A DNA stretch of 64,000 nucleotides from Triplophysa rosa. Taxonomy: Eukaryota; Chordata; Actinopteri; Cypriniformes; Nemacheilidae. Of this stretch, positions 20,313 to 32,100 are shown one piece after another (within the stretch, counting starts at the first letter, position 1; each line of letters starts with the position of its first letter). A program made the translations under genes and the position numbers. The stretch is from NCBI RefSeq assembly GCF_024868665.1, contig NC_079891.1, forward strand, positions 11,713,910-11,777,909. The letters run 5' to 3'. The notes beneath the pieces are model-generated. The model saw only the letters and a program-made list of their open reading frames with translations, did not search any database and had not been told where the DNA came from.

Positions 20313-21280
20313 GTAGCCCTGACTGAATTTTTTATGAACGCAAGCAGAGAATTTAGGGGCACACCTTAAATCACCCTGCAATACAATTATTGACATTTCC
20401 CCCCAAAATAGCTGTATTACTGACAAATACTTTGATAATAAATAGACTCAACTCACAGAAAATACTGCAGACTTTTTTGTTCTTTGTTTTTTGTGGAAAA
20501 ATCTGCAGAATTCTGTGGAACAGTTTTAAATACGTTTACATGTACAAACATGTAAATATGTGTAAATGTGTTAAAATAAATTTAAAATACTACTTGTCTG
20601 TCAGGGTTCCTGTTTAGTGTCTCTTTGTTTCCTCTCGTGTTGACGTTTTTGTTTCTTGTGGCTTTGTTTCTTTTCTTGTGTAGATGTTTAGTTTCTTTTG
20701 AGCACATGGTGTGGTTACAGCCTGCCATGGGTTTTCTTGTTATTGTGGTGTGTCCTCGTTATTGTTTCAGTCTTCTCACATGTTCCAATCAGTGTTGTCT
20801 CTTCTCTCTCCACTCATGTCTCTCGTTTGCTTTATGACGACTTTCGCCTGGCGTTACTGGTTGTCTTCTCTCTCCCCTCCTGTTTCTCGTTTGGGTTTTG
20901 ATTTCCTCCCCTTTATATTCCCTTCTGTTCTACTGTCCTGTGTCAGATCGTTGTACGTTATGTGTGTGTGTTTACACTGTGTGCGTTACAGCTTTTCTCC
21001 TGACTACCCAGTATTTAATATCTAGCCTCAGTTTTAGTTTCAGTTATTGCTAGTGATGGCAAAATGAAGCCTCCTGTACCACTGAGACTTCGCAGTCTAT
21101 TGCTTCATCAAAAGGTTAATTACCCGGAGCTTCATTCAGCATTGCTCACTAGTGACACCTAACTGTACACAAATCAATTAATTCTGAGCCAGTGACATCC
21201 GAAGACAATTGTCCATTGCTAGGTGTCAAATAAAATGTGTTTTTCTCTGTGTAACTTTACTTGTGCATTCTTTATTTATT

Positions 21281-21317
<37 letters not shown>

Positions 21318-21544
21318 CGCACACAAACAATTAATTATTAATCAATTGTTTGAAAAGTGACAGTGTGACAGGAAAAGTGAGACTGTTGAGTGCAGTGCCT
21401 ATGGGGGAGCGAGTGTAATACTGCAAATTAAAACAAATCATTAAGTTTCTTCTTTTTGTGTGTGCAGGGAATTGTTAATGGTTTCAGTTGAGTGTAGTGC
21501 TTATGGAACTGGGGGTATTGTGGGGCAAACTGGAAACAGGAAGG

Positions 21545-21672
21545 ATTGTTATTGAGGAACAGAATTTTTTAAACAGTGTTGGGGTTTAAACGATTCCTCT
21601 TCTTTGACAAAACCTCTCCTGCTTTGGAAAATATCCTTTCACAAGGAACAGAGGATGCAGGAGAACATAAAA
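21545..21672 (-). pseudogene. hAT transposase C-terminal fragment
   Basis: Minus-strand translation gives SSVPCERIFSKAGEVLSKKR followed by NRLNPNTV, a stop (TAA at 21569-21571) and KILFLN. This is the hATC core of Ac/ZBED1-like transposases. The stop and the missing N-terminal domains show that it is dead. Confidence 0.8.
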
Positions 21673-22147
21673 ATGTCAGTGCCAGCTGGTATAAGTGAGA
21701 TTACTGATGCTTCTGTTGAGCCCATTATACTCTCTAATATATAGCTCTTTTTGACACAGCAAGCATTTCACCTAGAAAAATTAAATAATAGTCATGACAG
21801 TTTATACAGCCATATAGTAAGGATTAAAATTATACTAAGACAGTAAAAATATCAATGACACATGCCTTATTATGAGCAACCATTTCAAAATACTCCCAGA
21901 CAGGGGAGGTTTTCCTCTTTCTTGTTGGCTCCATGATAATGGAAAAGGAGATCAAGCAAACAAATCTAAAAGGGCAATCCAAATCAACAAGCAGTCCAGT
22001 CCAGTCCAAATCCAAAACAATCCAACTAGCCAATCTTCTCTAACTGTTAATATAACAAAATAATATAACTGATGTAATTAATAATGACAATATACTATCT
22101 ATCTAATATAACTAATCTAACCTAATATAATGTAATCATGATGTATA

Positions 22148-22753
22148 TGTCAGGAACGCAGAGTGGAAGAACCCAGATGCAGGCAACGGCAGTGAAGGGG
22201 TTAACAAATAACTTTATTTACAAAGACACACAAAACAAAAACCCACGAGGGGGTATAAAACAGGAACTAAACTAAGAAACAAACAGAAAACAAAGACTTC
22301 CCACGAGGGGGCAAAATGAAAACAAGAACGGCACAACTAAACTTTAACGACACAACCAAACATCTAATACGAACAATACAGGGTAGCACAAACAGACTCA
22401 CTCGTGAAGAACAGATGACAGGACAAGGCAAGACGATGGCACGAAGCAGTACATAACATACGTACATAAACATACGCACAGAACGCAATACACCAGCACA
22501 AGACAAAGAAACAAGAGGGTATATATATAGGGAAGACAAACGAGGGATAATTACATGGGGCAGGTGTGGGACATTAAACACTCAGGGAAAGATCACAAGG
22601 AAACGAGAGGAGCGGGGCCAATGACGAGACACGAGAAAACACATGAGAGGAATAAACAAACAACTCATGGTCTTCTCACATACAACCTAAGGACTCTGCC
22701 CCGATCCCACCACACGACTAGAATTTCATAAACAAGACGGTGGGACCGTGACA
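22148..22753 (-). mobile_element. Solo LTR, 606 bp, with GTATA target duplication
   Basis: On the minus strand it runs TGTCACGGTCCCACC...CTGCGTTCCTGACA. The target 5-mer GTATA is present on both sides (22143-22147 and 22754-22758). It contains an AATAAAG signal and a CCCCCTCGTGGG block shared with the LTR at 52016 and related to element B. It formed by LTR-LTR recombination, and it is the youngest layer in the A nest. Confidence 0.9.
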
Positions 22754-24997
22754 GTATAGGGCTAACACATATATGACACAAAAAATTACGAAAAAAAGAC
22801 AATTCTCTGACTCTCTAACACTCTACTTCTGCTACCTCTACTACTGACACCTCTCCGAAACGCCGCAACACTCACAGGTGGCGCGAGTTTCGAAACTGCT
22901 TTATCCGGGAGCGATACTCAGACGAAACCGATAACATATTCTATACAAACCAAGGCCTCGTTTGTCATTGGTCACGTGATTCCTTCGTTAACAATACAAG
23001 CATCGAATAGAGGCTTCATCTGGCACGCCCATTTTTGCTCGACACAAGCTCCGAAGCCTCGCTTCAAATGTCACATCACTAGTTATAGCCTTTGCTATTT
23101 TTTGCAGTTCTCTTAAGTCTACCCTAGCCTTAGCCGAGTCTTGCTTCCCCTCTAGTACCCTTCTCAGTTTTGTTTTGCCTGCTCTGGTTTATTTTCTCTG
23201 CCCTCTCCACAATACCCGTTGGCGTCCCGGACTCGCTCACTCAGCATCACCAGACTTACTATCCAGATACTGGAATTCCCCGGACGGGGTTGGACTATTG
23301 AATCTTACACCTCGTGTGTTGCTGGGTCGAGTATTCTCTCCGCCCCGTAATCTCTGCGGAAGCAGTTCTCCCGTTCTCTGAGCATCTTCGGGTCGAGCAT
23401 TCTCCCCACTCCAGGCCTTCTGGGATTCTAGTTCTCTGTCGTACGAAGGTGTCTGCTGATCTCCATGCTACTGGTGGTCCTTATTGACTGTCTTGTCTAT
23501 CTGCCTTGTTAATAAAGTTTTGTTTCCAATTCAGCTGCAGCACTCCCGAGTCAGCGTCTGAGCCAGCGGCCATGTTCCCAGGGCCAGGAGGCCCTCAGTC
23601 AGTGGCCACTTTCCCCGATCCAGCCACCGAGTCTGCTGCGGCCTGTCCCGTGCCCGAGTCCACTGCGGCCTCTCCCGTGCCCGCTGCGGCCTCTCCCGTG
23701 CCAGAGCTCCCTTGTCCTTGGCCCAGCCCTGGTCACCTAGCCCCGGCCTTGCCCCCTTACCTCACCACAGGCTGGTGTCCTGTCCTACTCATCATCCCAG
23801 TCCTGGCCTAGCCCCATTTATTCACCCTGGCCTCCCTCCTTTCTTTCTTTGTTCCACCTCGCGCTCCTCCCCACCCCAGTCCTGGTCCCCCAGGTTTTAT
23901 CCAGCGCCCTTTGTTTTCCCCTCCCCGTTACGCCCTGGTGGTCAGTGCCCCCCTTCTTGGTCTTATTTTTTGGTTCTTCGGGTTCTTGTCTGGGTGGGTG
24001 CCTCTCTCCTTTTGGAACGCCTGGTGGCACTCTTGGAAGGGGGTACTGTCAGGTTTCCTGTTTAGTGTGTCTTTGTTTCCTCTCTTGTGTTGACATTTTT
24101 GTTTCTTGTGGCTTTGTTTCTTCTCTTGTGTAGATGTTTCGTTTCGTTTCTTTTGAGCACATGGTGTGGTTACAGCCTACCATGCATTTTCTTGTTATTG
24201 TGGTGTGACCCCGCCTCCACATTACACTGTTGTCTCCTCGTTATTGTTTCAGTCTTCTCATCTGTTCCAATCAGTGTCTCTTCTCTCTCCACTCCTGTCT
24301 CTTGTTTGCTTTGACTTTTCCTGGCGTTACTCGTTGTCTTCTCTCTCTCTCCTCCTGTTTCTCGTTTGGATTTTGATTTCCTCCCCTTTATATTCCCTTC
24401 TGTTCTACTGTCCTGTGTCAGATCGTTGTACGTTACATGTGTGTGTTTACCCTATGTATGTTACAGCCCTTCTCCTGTCTACCTAGTATTTTATATCTAG
24501 CCTCAGTTTTAGTTTCAGTTATAGCCTTTGTTATTTTTTGGAGTTCTCTTAAGCCTACCCTAGCCTTAGCCTAGTCTTGCTTCCCTTCTAGTACCCTTCT
24601 CAGTTTTGTTTTGCCTGCTCTGGTTTATTTTCTCTGCCCTCTCCTCAGTACCCGTTGGCGTCCCAGACTCGCTCACTCAGCATCACCAGACTTACCATCC
24701 ATACACTGGAATTCCCCGGACGGGGTTGGACTATTGAATCTTACATCTCGTGTGTTGCCGGGTCGAGTATTCTCTGCGGAAGCAGTTCTCCCGTTCTCTG
24801 AGCATCTTCGGGTCAAGCATTCTCCCCGCTCCAGGACTTCTGGGATTCTAGTTCTCTGTCGTATGAGGGTGTCTGCTGTGTTCTCCGTGCTACTGGTGAT
24901 GCCTATTGACTGTCTTGTCTATCTACCTTGTTAATAAAGTTCTGTTTCTCCCCGCAATTGAGTCTGTCGCCTTGTATATCATGACACCTGTCTATTA

Positions 24998-25208
24998 GGG
25001 GTGGGCGGAATGACCAAAAATCTATTTCACGGAATGAGTAATTTTATCTCACAGTAGCGATATATTTCACGGTAACCATATCCAATTATAAATCTTATAC
25101 ATAATTTTTCTTAGATTGATTTAATTCATTTATTTATTACAGTTCATTGACTGAAAATGCTCACCATAGCTATTATGCATGCAAGTTATGAAAATGTACT
25201 AAAGATAT
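24998..25208 (+). repeat. Inverted-repeat partner, right copy (first part)
   Basis: The inverse of 20027-20312. It is interrupted after AAAGATAT by LTR element B and continues at 27763 with CCAATTAAGTTCTGATAATCAG to about 27,835. Confidence 0.75.
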
Positions 25209-25789
25209 TGTCATGGCTCTGCTTCCTTAGTCATGTTTTTCTTGGTCCTGTAGCAGAGCCATGGCAAAGCCTTAGGTTATTTGTGAGAAAGCCATGAGAT
25301 GTTTGTTTTTTGACATCTCATGTGTTTTCTCATGTCTTGTCATTAGCCCCGCCCCTCTCGTTTCTTGTATTGCTTTCCTCTCATGTCTAATGTCCCACAC
25401 CTGCCCCGTGTAATTATCCCTCGTTTGTCTCTCCCTATATATACCCTCATGTTTCTTTGTCTTGTGCTGGTGGATTGTCTTCTGTAGTGTCATGCGTATT
25501 GTATTGCCTGTATTGCGTGCCGTATGCTACGTCGTGTTTTGTATCCAGTTCGTCCCTCGTCATCTGTCTTTGTTCCAAAGTAGTTTCTTGTCTTGTTAAT
25601 TTGATTTTTCTTTGTTCTCGTTTTTGCCCCCTTGAGGGAAGTTTTTGTTTGCCTTGTTAAATATATTCTTAGTTCAGTTTTCCCCATCGTGGGTGTTTTG
25701 CTTTGTCTTTTTTTCCTGTCAAATAAAGTGTTTTGTTTACCCCGTCTTTGCCTGCCTGCGTTTGGGTTCTCGCCACGTATTCCGTGACA

Positions 25790-26145
25790 GAATCCACCAG
25801 CCCGTTCAGAACCCAGCAGGCAGCACCTCGGCCTCTACCAGGCGGGAGTTGGCCAATTGGTGGCAGTCAACCACTGCCAGGATCCAGAGGGGCGACGGCC
25901 CGTTTCCTCCGCAGGGCGACCGGGCCCTCGCCGAATATGCCCAGGCATCGGCAAGGAGGAGAGGCTTTCTCCCCGAGGCTATTATGAACGCCTTCTTCCT
26001 TGCGGGCTTGGTCAACCCTCCATCTCTGGAGGACCGAGAGAGAATGGTCAGGGGGTCATTCAAAGACATGGTTAATGGCCTCTCCTCCAGCGACCACCCA
26101 GGCTCCTCAAGCTCCCGCCTACTCCTATTGCGGAGGATTGTGTAG
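25790..26145 (+). CDS. Gag-like reading frame of LTR element B
   Basis: Starting just inside the 5' LTR, the frame contains ELANWWQSTTARIQRGDGPF and RALAEYAQASARRRGFLPEA, then FLAGLVNPPSLEDRERMVRG, and ends at 26145. It looks like the N-terminal half of a structural protein of this element family. A one-base frame change near 26,115 would connect it to the Pro/Ser/Val-rich frame that follows. No zinc knuckle is seen. The start codon is uncertain because the open frame extends back into the LTR. Confidence 0.5.
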
Positions 26146-26762
26146 TGGCGGTCACCACCCTGGGGAATGCCACACCTTCCGCTTCAGCCCCTGCAGTCTC
26201 ATCTCCACCAGTCACCCTCCGTGGCAAGCGAGGAAGGAGGGCGTCCGGGGAAGTGTCTACAGACTCCTCCGGTGCGGAGCTAGCCACGCCCTCCACTGCT
26301 GCCTCGCAGCCGACCACAGGCCCTGCGGTTCGGTTGAAGAAGAAGAGGCAGCGGAGGGGGGCGCAGACTCCAACCCAGCCAGTGCAGCCGGCGTCCAGTC
26401 CGGTGTCCAGTCTTGTGTCCAGCCCGGTGTCCAGTCTTGTGTCCAGTCCGGTGCAGCCGGTGTCCAGTCCGGTGCAGCCGGTGTCCTGTCCGGTGCAGCC
26501 GGTGTCCAGTCCGGTGCAGTCGTTGTCCAGTCCGGTGCAGTCGGCGTCCAGTCCGGTGCAGTTGGCGTCCAGTCCGGTGATCCAGCCGGCGTCCAGTCCG
26601 GTGGTCCAGCCGGCGTCCAGTCCGGTGGTCCACCCGGCATCCAGTCCGGTGGTCCAGCCGGCGTCCAGTCCGGTGGTCCAGCCGGCGTCCAGTCCGGTGA
26701 TCCAGCCGGCGTCCGGTCCGGTGTCCAGTTTGTTGTCCGGTCCGGTCCGATGTCTAGTCTGA
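26118..26762 (+). CDS. Pro/Val/Ser-repeat coding region of LTR element B
   Basis: The frame reads VAVTTLGNATPSASAP, then a basic patch (RLKKKRQRRG), then about 16 repeats of the type SSPVQPA or SSPVVQPA. The repeat is encoded by an 18-21 bp minisatellite (GTCCAGTCCGGTGCAGCCGG-like) running from about 26,380 to 26,830. Longer open frames on either strand over the same bases are shadows caused by the repeat length being a multiple of three. The role is unknown; low-complexity linker sequence is likely. Confidence 0.5.
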   Translation, partial: PTPIAEDCVVAVTTLGNATPSASAPAVSSPPVTLRGKRGRRASGEVSTDSSGAELATPSTAASQPTTGPAVRLKKKRQRRGAQTPTQPVQPASSPVSSLVSSPVSSLVSSPVQPVSSPVQPVSCPVQPVSSPVQSLSSPVQSASSPVQLASSPVIQPASSPVVQPASSPVVHPASSPVVQPASSPVVQPASSPVIQPASGPVSSLLSGPVRCLV

Positions 26763-27835
26763 TGTCCTGTCCGGTGTCCAGCCGGCCTTCCAGCCGGCGT
26801 CAAGCCCTGTCCAGCCGGCCTTCCAGCCGGTCCCCAGTCCGGCAGCCAAGCCGGCCCCGGGGAGACCCCAGGGTCAAGGACTGTCCCCCCAGGACTCCCC
26901 CTACGTCCCCTAGGACTACGCGCCCTCGAGCGCAGCCGGGGACTGGGACTTCTCCCCACCCCCATGGACTGCCCCCTATGGGCCCTGGTTTGGCCCCTCC
27001 CCCCCTCCCATGTTTGTTGTTCTTGTTGTCCCACCCAAGTCCCTTTGTAATTTTGTCTTGTCTCCCACTTATTCTGTTCTCCATGTTTTGTCTGTTCTTG
27101 TCTTTGTCTCAGTCTTCCTTGTCTTGTCCGTCTACCCCTTGGTGAGCACCTGTAGGTGCTCATTAAAGGGGGGGCTTCTGTCATGGCTCTGCTTCCTTAG
27201 TCATGTTTTTCTTGGTCCTGTAGCAGAGCCATGGCAAAGCCTTAGGTTATTTGTGAGAAAGCCATGAGATGTTTGTTTTTTGACATCTCATGTGTTTTCT
27301 CATGTCTTGTCATTAGCCCCGTCCCTCTCGTTTCTTGTATTGCTTTCCTCTCATGTCTAATGTCCCACACCTGCCCAGTGTAATTATCCCTCGTTTGTCT
27401 CTCCCTATATATACCCTCCTCATGTTTCTTTGTCTTGTGCTGGTGGATTGTCTTCTGTAGTGTCTTGCGTATTGTATTGCCTGTATTGCGTGCCGTATGC
27501 TACGTCGTGTTTTGTATCCAGTTCGTCCCTCGTCATCTGTCTTTGTTCCAAGGTAGTTTCTTGTCTTGTTAATTTGATTTTTCTTTGTTCTCGTTTTTGC
27601 CCCCTTGAGGGAAGTTTTTGTTTGCCTTGTTAAATATATTCTTAGTTCAGTTTTCCCCATCGTGGGTGTTTTGCTTTGTCTTTTTTTCCTGTCAAATAAA
27701 GTGTTTTGTTTACCCCATCTTTGCCTGCCTGCGTTTGGGTTCTCGCCACGTATTCCGTGACAGATATCCAATTAAGTTCTGATAATCAGATTTATTATGA
27801 TAGGCTATAGCCAGAAGATAAATATACACAAATAT

Positions 27836-28471
27836 TTATGCGAGAAATTCCCGGATGGCTTACTGGTTACGCGCAGATTCTGAAGCACTCAGCAACAGAT
27901 CCTTGAGATACTTTTATATCTCATGAGCCCACGGGACAGAATACCATGCACAGACCGCAAAACCGTCTCAGCCGACTTTCATGTACATTAAACATGTTGT
28001 TAATTATTGTAAAGCTAATGTAACATTAACATTGACCTTGCTTTGGTTCTTAAATTGACCGTGTTTTAACTCGTGCATAGTTTTAACTCATAGAAATGAA
28101 ATACGAAGCATTAATATTGAGCTTATTTTCAGCAGTTTATTTATGATTGTGTTTTATTTGTATATTTGCCCCTTACAATATATTTATTGCTTAAATGTTT
28201 TTTTAACTTGCATATATAACAAACTACGTGATAATTATCACAAGATCATTTACAAAACACAAATAAGCCCTAAACCAATTCATTACTAAAATTAAATTAC
28301 TCATTTATTCAAACGAAAAATTAAGAGACGTCTAAAAATGGTGTAGTTGTATGGACAAGTAAAGAAAAGAACAGATGAGGAGCAAGTGAAAGTTAAACGA
28401 GAGCGTGGTCAGATAACATTTGGATAACATCCATGTTAAAACATACTTAGCACATAAAAACAACACAGAAG
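27836..28471. other. AT-rich gene-free stretch
   Basis: No coding motif or bounded repeat was recognised. Confidence 0.4.
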
Positions 28472-30442
28472 TACGGTGGCGTATTGCTGCCACTTACATT
28501 TAATTTTTTCCACTCAATTATGTCGTTAAAATGAGATATGTCATTTTAACGAGATAATATGTCGTTAAAACAAGATAATTTTCTTGTTATAAAGGGATAA
28601 TATGACGTCTCATAATAATTACACATAGACATATGCCCGGTTAACCGAAATAAATATATATAACGTGATTTATGCACAATTTGTGAGTGCAGTACGGTAA
28701 AATGCTGCTGCATCCGAAAGCCAGAGTGCAGAAACTCCAAATACGCACTGCAGAAGAAGACACAAGTAGTTCTAGGAAATGCCTAAGGACATGTTTTCAT
28801 CACTGATCCTCAAGCCTCCTCAGGTATTTTCATGATAATAAAGTATATTTATAATGATCATGTTTGACGGGTGTTGCTTTTTTAAATGCATGTTATAAGC
28901 GACTCAAACTCGCACTGCTTTTAGATCGAGCAGCATTTCCTACTGATCCCAGAGCCGTGCTTCACGGACAAGCGACACATCAATAAAATAATCTATATTT
29001 TGCATTATCGCAGCCAACTCGGTTTCAGCAGGATTTAGTGGTAACCGCGGTTAACCGGGCACATGTCTAATTACACATTAACCTATTACGTGAAAGCGAT
29101 ATGTTTTCTACTGTAGATGGACATGGGTAAAATGTCATGTTTTCGAACCACGGCCCGCTGTACAGTACACTCTAAAAAATCCATAAAAATAGTGCACAAT
29201 ATAGGCCTACTCTATTAATATGAAGGAATTTTCTGTATTCATTTTTACAGTTGTTTAACCTGTATTTTACTTTTTGCACTGCATTAAATTGCATTTTATC
29301 ATTAACGGAAATGTCCATAAAATAAAGGAAAACGTACTGGTAATTTTCTGCCAGTACTTTATCCATTTTTACAGGATTTCTTTTTTACAGTGTAGCCAAA
29401 ATCAAGACAGCGATTTCTCTTCTGAGTTGCACTTACGGATCCAGAATATTTAATAAATGTTTGACTGACAACAAATCCAGCCTGAATACATTTCAGATGT
29501 AGTAGTTTATATCCACGAAGCTTCCCATAACGGTCTAGTTCATCAACAAGGAATATTGCCACTAATGGGTCCGCTCAGCTACCACAGTGACGACTGGACC
29601 ATATTCGTTGCCACAACGTACCAAATAACGTTCCAGCAACTTAACTTTGTGATTCCCATATTCTCAGGAATATGTAACATTAGATATTGCTGGGACTTGA
29701 TGATTTCCTCCTGAAGACGTAAATGGAACAGACCATATTTGTCGCAGGAACCAACAACCAAACAGTTAAAATAGTTTTTAAAATTGTATTTAAACACATC
29801 GTCCCTCGCATGGAGGATTAAATTAATTTGTGATTTAATCTGTGCATTAATGATTCAATTTTATGCATAATTTAAATATTTTGCTAGTTAAATGTATTAC
29901 ACAAAATATGACGATTAATAAAACTTAACACAGCACTGTACATCAGCATCAGACACTTTATTCAGATACTGAAGTGAATGACATAAATAACCAAAGACTT
30001 CAACACAATGTAGAGGATTCAAAGCAGATATTTATTGACAGAGATGAATAAATATTATCTTTAAGATTAATATTATATTCTTGTCTTACCACAAGTTTAG
30101 CAGGATGTCCGTTTTTTAGATACAACTATAAAAAGCTTCTTCAGTCACACTCGCAAACATAAGGGTCCGTTCATTTAAACGTGCCAAATCGATCGAAAAT
30201 CATTAAAATATATATGTTTACTCTCACATCTGTGAGGTATAAAGAAAAGAAAAGAATATTAATAAACCGCTAAAGTAATATCATGCAGTGAGGTAAAACG
30301 ACATATCGACATATCATCTTGTTTTAACAACATATTATCTTGTTATAACAACATATTATCTTGTTTAAACGACATATCTCGTTTTAACGACATAATTGAG
30401 TGGAAAAAATTAAATGTACGTGGCAGCAATACACCACCGTAC
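28472..30442. mobile_element. DNA element with ~150-bp terminal inverted repeats
   Basis: The left arm starts TACGGTGGCGTATTGCTGCC and the right arm in reverse complement TACGGTGGTGTATTGCTGCC. Both continue through AATTTTTTCCACTCAATTAT and several GTCGTTTTAACGACATA-like and AACAAGATAATATG repeats. The flanking 5-mer AGAAG (28467-28471, 30443-30447) looks like the target duplication. The 1.97-kb body has no transposase that I recognise and holds a nested MITE at 29168-29392. The superfamily is unknown. Confidence 0.85.
29168..29392. mobile_element. 225-bp MITE, CACTGTAAAAAA ends, TA duplication
   Basis: The left end is TA|CACTCTAAAAAATCC and the right end GGATTTCTTTTTTACAGTG|TA. The TA flanks suggest a Tc1/mariner-type mobiliser. 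It is nested in the 28472-30442 element. Confidence 0.75.
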
Positions 30443-30447
30443 AGAAG

Positions 30448-31172
30448 AGATTTTCTCAGGTTGTTTTTAATACTACAATAGAATGCATAACGTAGAGTAA
30501 CGTATCTACATGAAAGACATCAACCAATAGGAAGAATACAAACAAAAGAATAATTAGCAGCAGTTTACAGTTTTACTGTTGCAAAAAGAACATTCCATTG
30601 GCATAATCATTATTCACAATGGGAAGTGTGGATGGGCCTGTTATTGCTTAAATTAAACAGAGAAAACGCATGGCAAAATCACAAAGCTGCTGTATTCCTT
30701 TTAATTGTTTACTTTTATCAAAAGCATATAGCACTACAAGGTAAAAATGAAAACGCATGAAAATAAAAAGCTCTGAATGTGCTGTACTTGAAGAAAATTG
30801 AAAGCTTTGTTTCATGTGTTGTTTAATTGTACAAAACCCATGTTACGGCGTTAATGCAGCCTGTCTCTCATAACTTAAGTTGTTGCGCTTGTCATTACAT
30901 CACACTGCTAATCTCTGGCCCACACTCCAGTACAGTAGGTGGCGGATATGCACCTCAAATGTAAGTTGCCACCCGCCATGGAAAAGGACCAGAAGAAGAA
31001 TTTTGTCACATGATCACTTCAATATGGTGTACGATGGCCGGATCGCATTCATACTACACCCATTCAGGGAAAACAGTAAGTACCCATTTAGCCCCGTTAA
31101 GTACGTAGTACATACTTACTGAAATTAAGTACCTACTCAGTATGCGATTTCAGATTCAGCCAGAGAGCCAAG
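30448..31172. other. Gene-free stretch with one dispersed repeat
   Basis: A block at about 30,885-31,005 (CAGTAGGTGGCGGATATGCA, then GCCACCCGCCATGGAA and GAAGAAGAA) matches a repeat common in fish genomes. Nothing else was recognised. Confidence 0.5.
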
Positions 31173-31563
31173 AGCTATGGAATGATTTTGCGGACTAAAC
31201 TAAAAAGGAATTGCAAACTGCGTTTGCAAATGCATTTTCTATTTGTTCGTGTCAAAATTGTGACATAATTCAAACGCAAACGCAAACCGTTTGCATTTGC
31301 ATTTACGCGAACGTACAATGTCTGCCAAATTTCAAAAGGAAAAGCAAAGTCTATTTGCAAATGAAATTAAATCGCAATAGCAATTCCCCATATGCCATTT
31401 CACTTCCTCTGGCGTCGCGTATTACGCCTGCCAAAACTCAAATGAAATCGCAAATCACTTTGCGTTTGCGTTTCCTCTGACTTGTACAGAAACCTGTCAA
31501 TCACTGGCGGGGGTGGGCTTATTCAATGGGGCTTGTTTGTATCGGGAAGTGACGTCATTCACC
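31173..31563. repeat. Dispersed repeat R2 (copy of R1)
   Basis: Same orientation as 14128-14543 and highly similar, without the 37-base insert of R1. It ends GTGACGTCATTCA, where similarity stops in both copies, so that is the element boundary. Confidence 0.85.
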
Positions 31564-31955
31564 GTCGCAGTGGTGGCAGTCAGTCCAACACTAAGGTGAC
31601 ACCGTCAGGGCGACACCGGTTGTGGCTAAAAGGGATTCAGCTACAGCTAAAAGCCAAAATAACAATAATGGAACAAACGAGGATCAGATGCAAAGTTTCG
31701 TATAGAGAAAATCTTTACAATGAATCACAATTGCGGTACTTAACAAGTATAATTTAAAGAAGTTCAACGGGCTCAATAAACAGATGAACACAAACAGTGG
31801 TCTGGTGATCTCAATGAGCTACCAATAAAAGTCATATTGAAGCAGTGTGGATTCATCATAATTACATGAATTTCTCAGGTTGGTGCATCACCTGATGGGC
31901 TCATTTACTGCACATGTTGTTGAAAAGGCCAGTAATTTGTAGATGACAGCTAGCT

Positions 31956-32100
31956 TTCCTGTAGCTCAGTGGTAAGAGCATTGCGGTTGTGGGTTCGATC
32001 CCATGGGATTGCACATACCTACAGTATGTATAAATGTATAGGATAATGCAATGTAAGTCGCTTTGGATAAAAGCGTCTGCCAAATGCATAAATGTAAATA
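31956..32100 (+). repeat. tRNA-derived SINE with L2-type tail
   Basis: The A box TAGCTCAGTGGT (31962) and B box GGGTTCGATCC (31991) form a tRNA-like head. The body continues GTCGCTTTGGATAAAAGCGT, then CTGCCAAATGCATAAATGTA, the widespread fish SINE/L2 3' end. It is not a functional tRNA because no cloverleaf 3' half follows. Confidence 0.9.

Larger units (their letters stand above)
21051..23081 (-). mobile_element. hAT element inserted in the 5' LTR of element A
   Basis: The left end reads TAGTGATGGCAAAATGAAGC. The right end in reverse complement reads TAGTGATGTGACATTTGAAGC. The flanking 8-mers GTTATTGC (21043-21050) and GTTATAGC (23082-23089) differ by one base, and the intact 3' LTR has GTTATAGC. 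The element contains a CT microsatellite (about 21,280-21,313), a decayed transposase C-terminus and a nested solo LTR. Without that LTR it is about 1.4 kb. Confidence 0.87.
20599..24986 (+). mobile_element. LTR retrotransposon A, non-autonomous, disrupted
   Basis: The 5' LTR starts TGTCAGGGTTCC at 20599, is split at 21051-23081 by a hAT element, and resumes to about 23,527. The 3' LTR is 24047-24986 (TGTCAGG...ATGACA, 940 bp). A purine-rich GGAAGGGGGTAC precedes the 3' LTR as the polypurine tract. The interior is only about 500 bp and encodes Pro/Ala-rich peptide (ASPVPAAASPVPE) with no reverse transcriptase. The 5' LTR end differs from the 3' LTR end, so the primer-binding region is deleted or rearranged. 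No clean target duplication was found. Confidence 0.8.
25209..27762 (+). mobile_element. Young non-autonomous LTR retrotransposon B
   Basis: The 5' LTR is 25209-25789 and the 3' LTR 27179-27762, both TGTCATGGCTCTGC...CCGTGACA. They differ at about six substitutions and one 3-bp indel, so the insertion is recent. The 5-bp duplication GATAT lies at 25204-25208 and 27763-27767. A polypurine AAAGGGGGGG precedes the 3' LTR. The 1.39-kb interior has a gag-like stretch and a coding minisatellite, but no protease, reverse transcriptase or integrase. It would need enzymes from a related element. LTR type and 5-bp duplication suggest the Ty3/gypsy group. Confidence 0.92.

Noticed and set aside
26000..27184. 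Long open frames of 370-381 codons on both strands
   Set aside because: They result from a GC-rich minisatellite whose unit length is a multiple of three; only the Pro/Val/Ser frame continues a plausible protein.
31956..32100. Possible tRNA gene (A and B boxes)
   Set aside because: No cloverleaf 3' half or terminator follows, and the tail is a SINE/L2 end.
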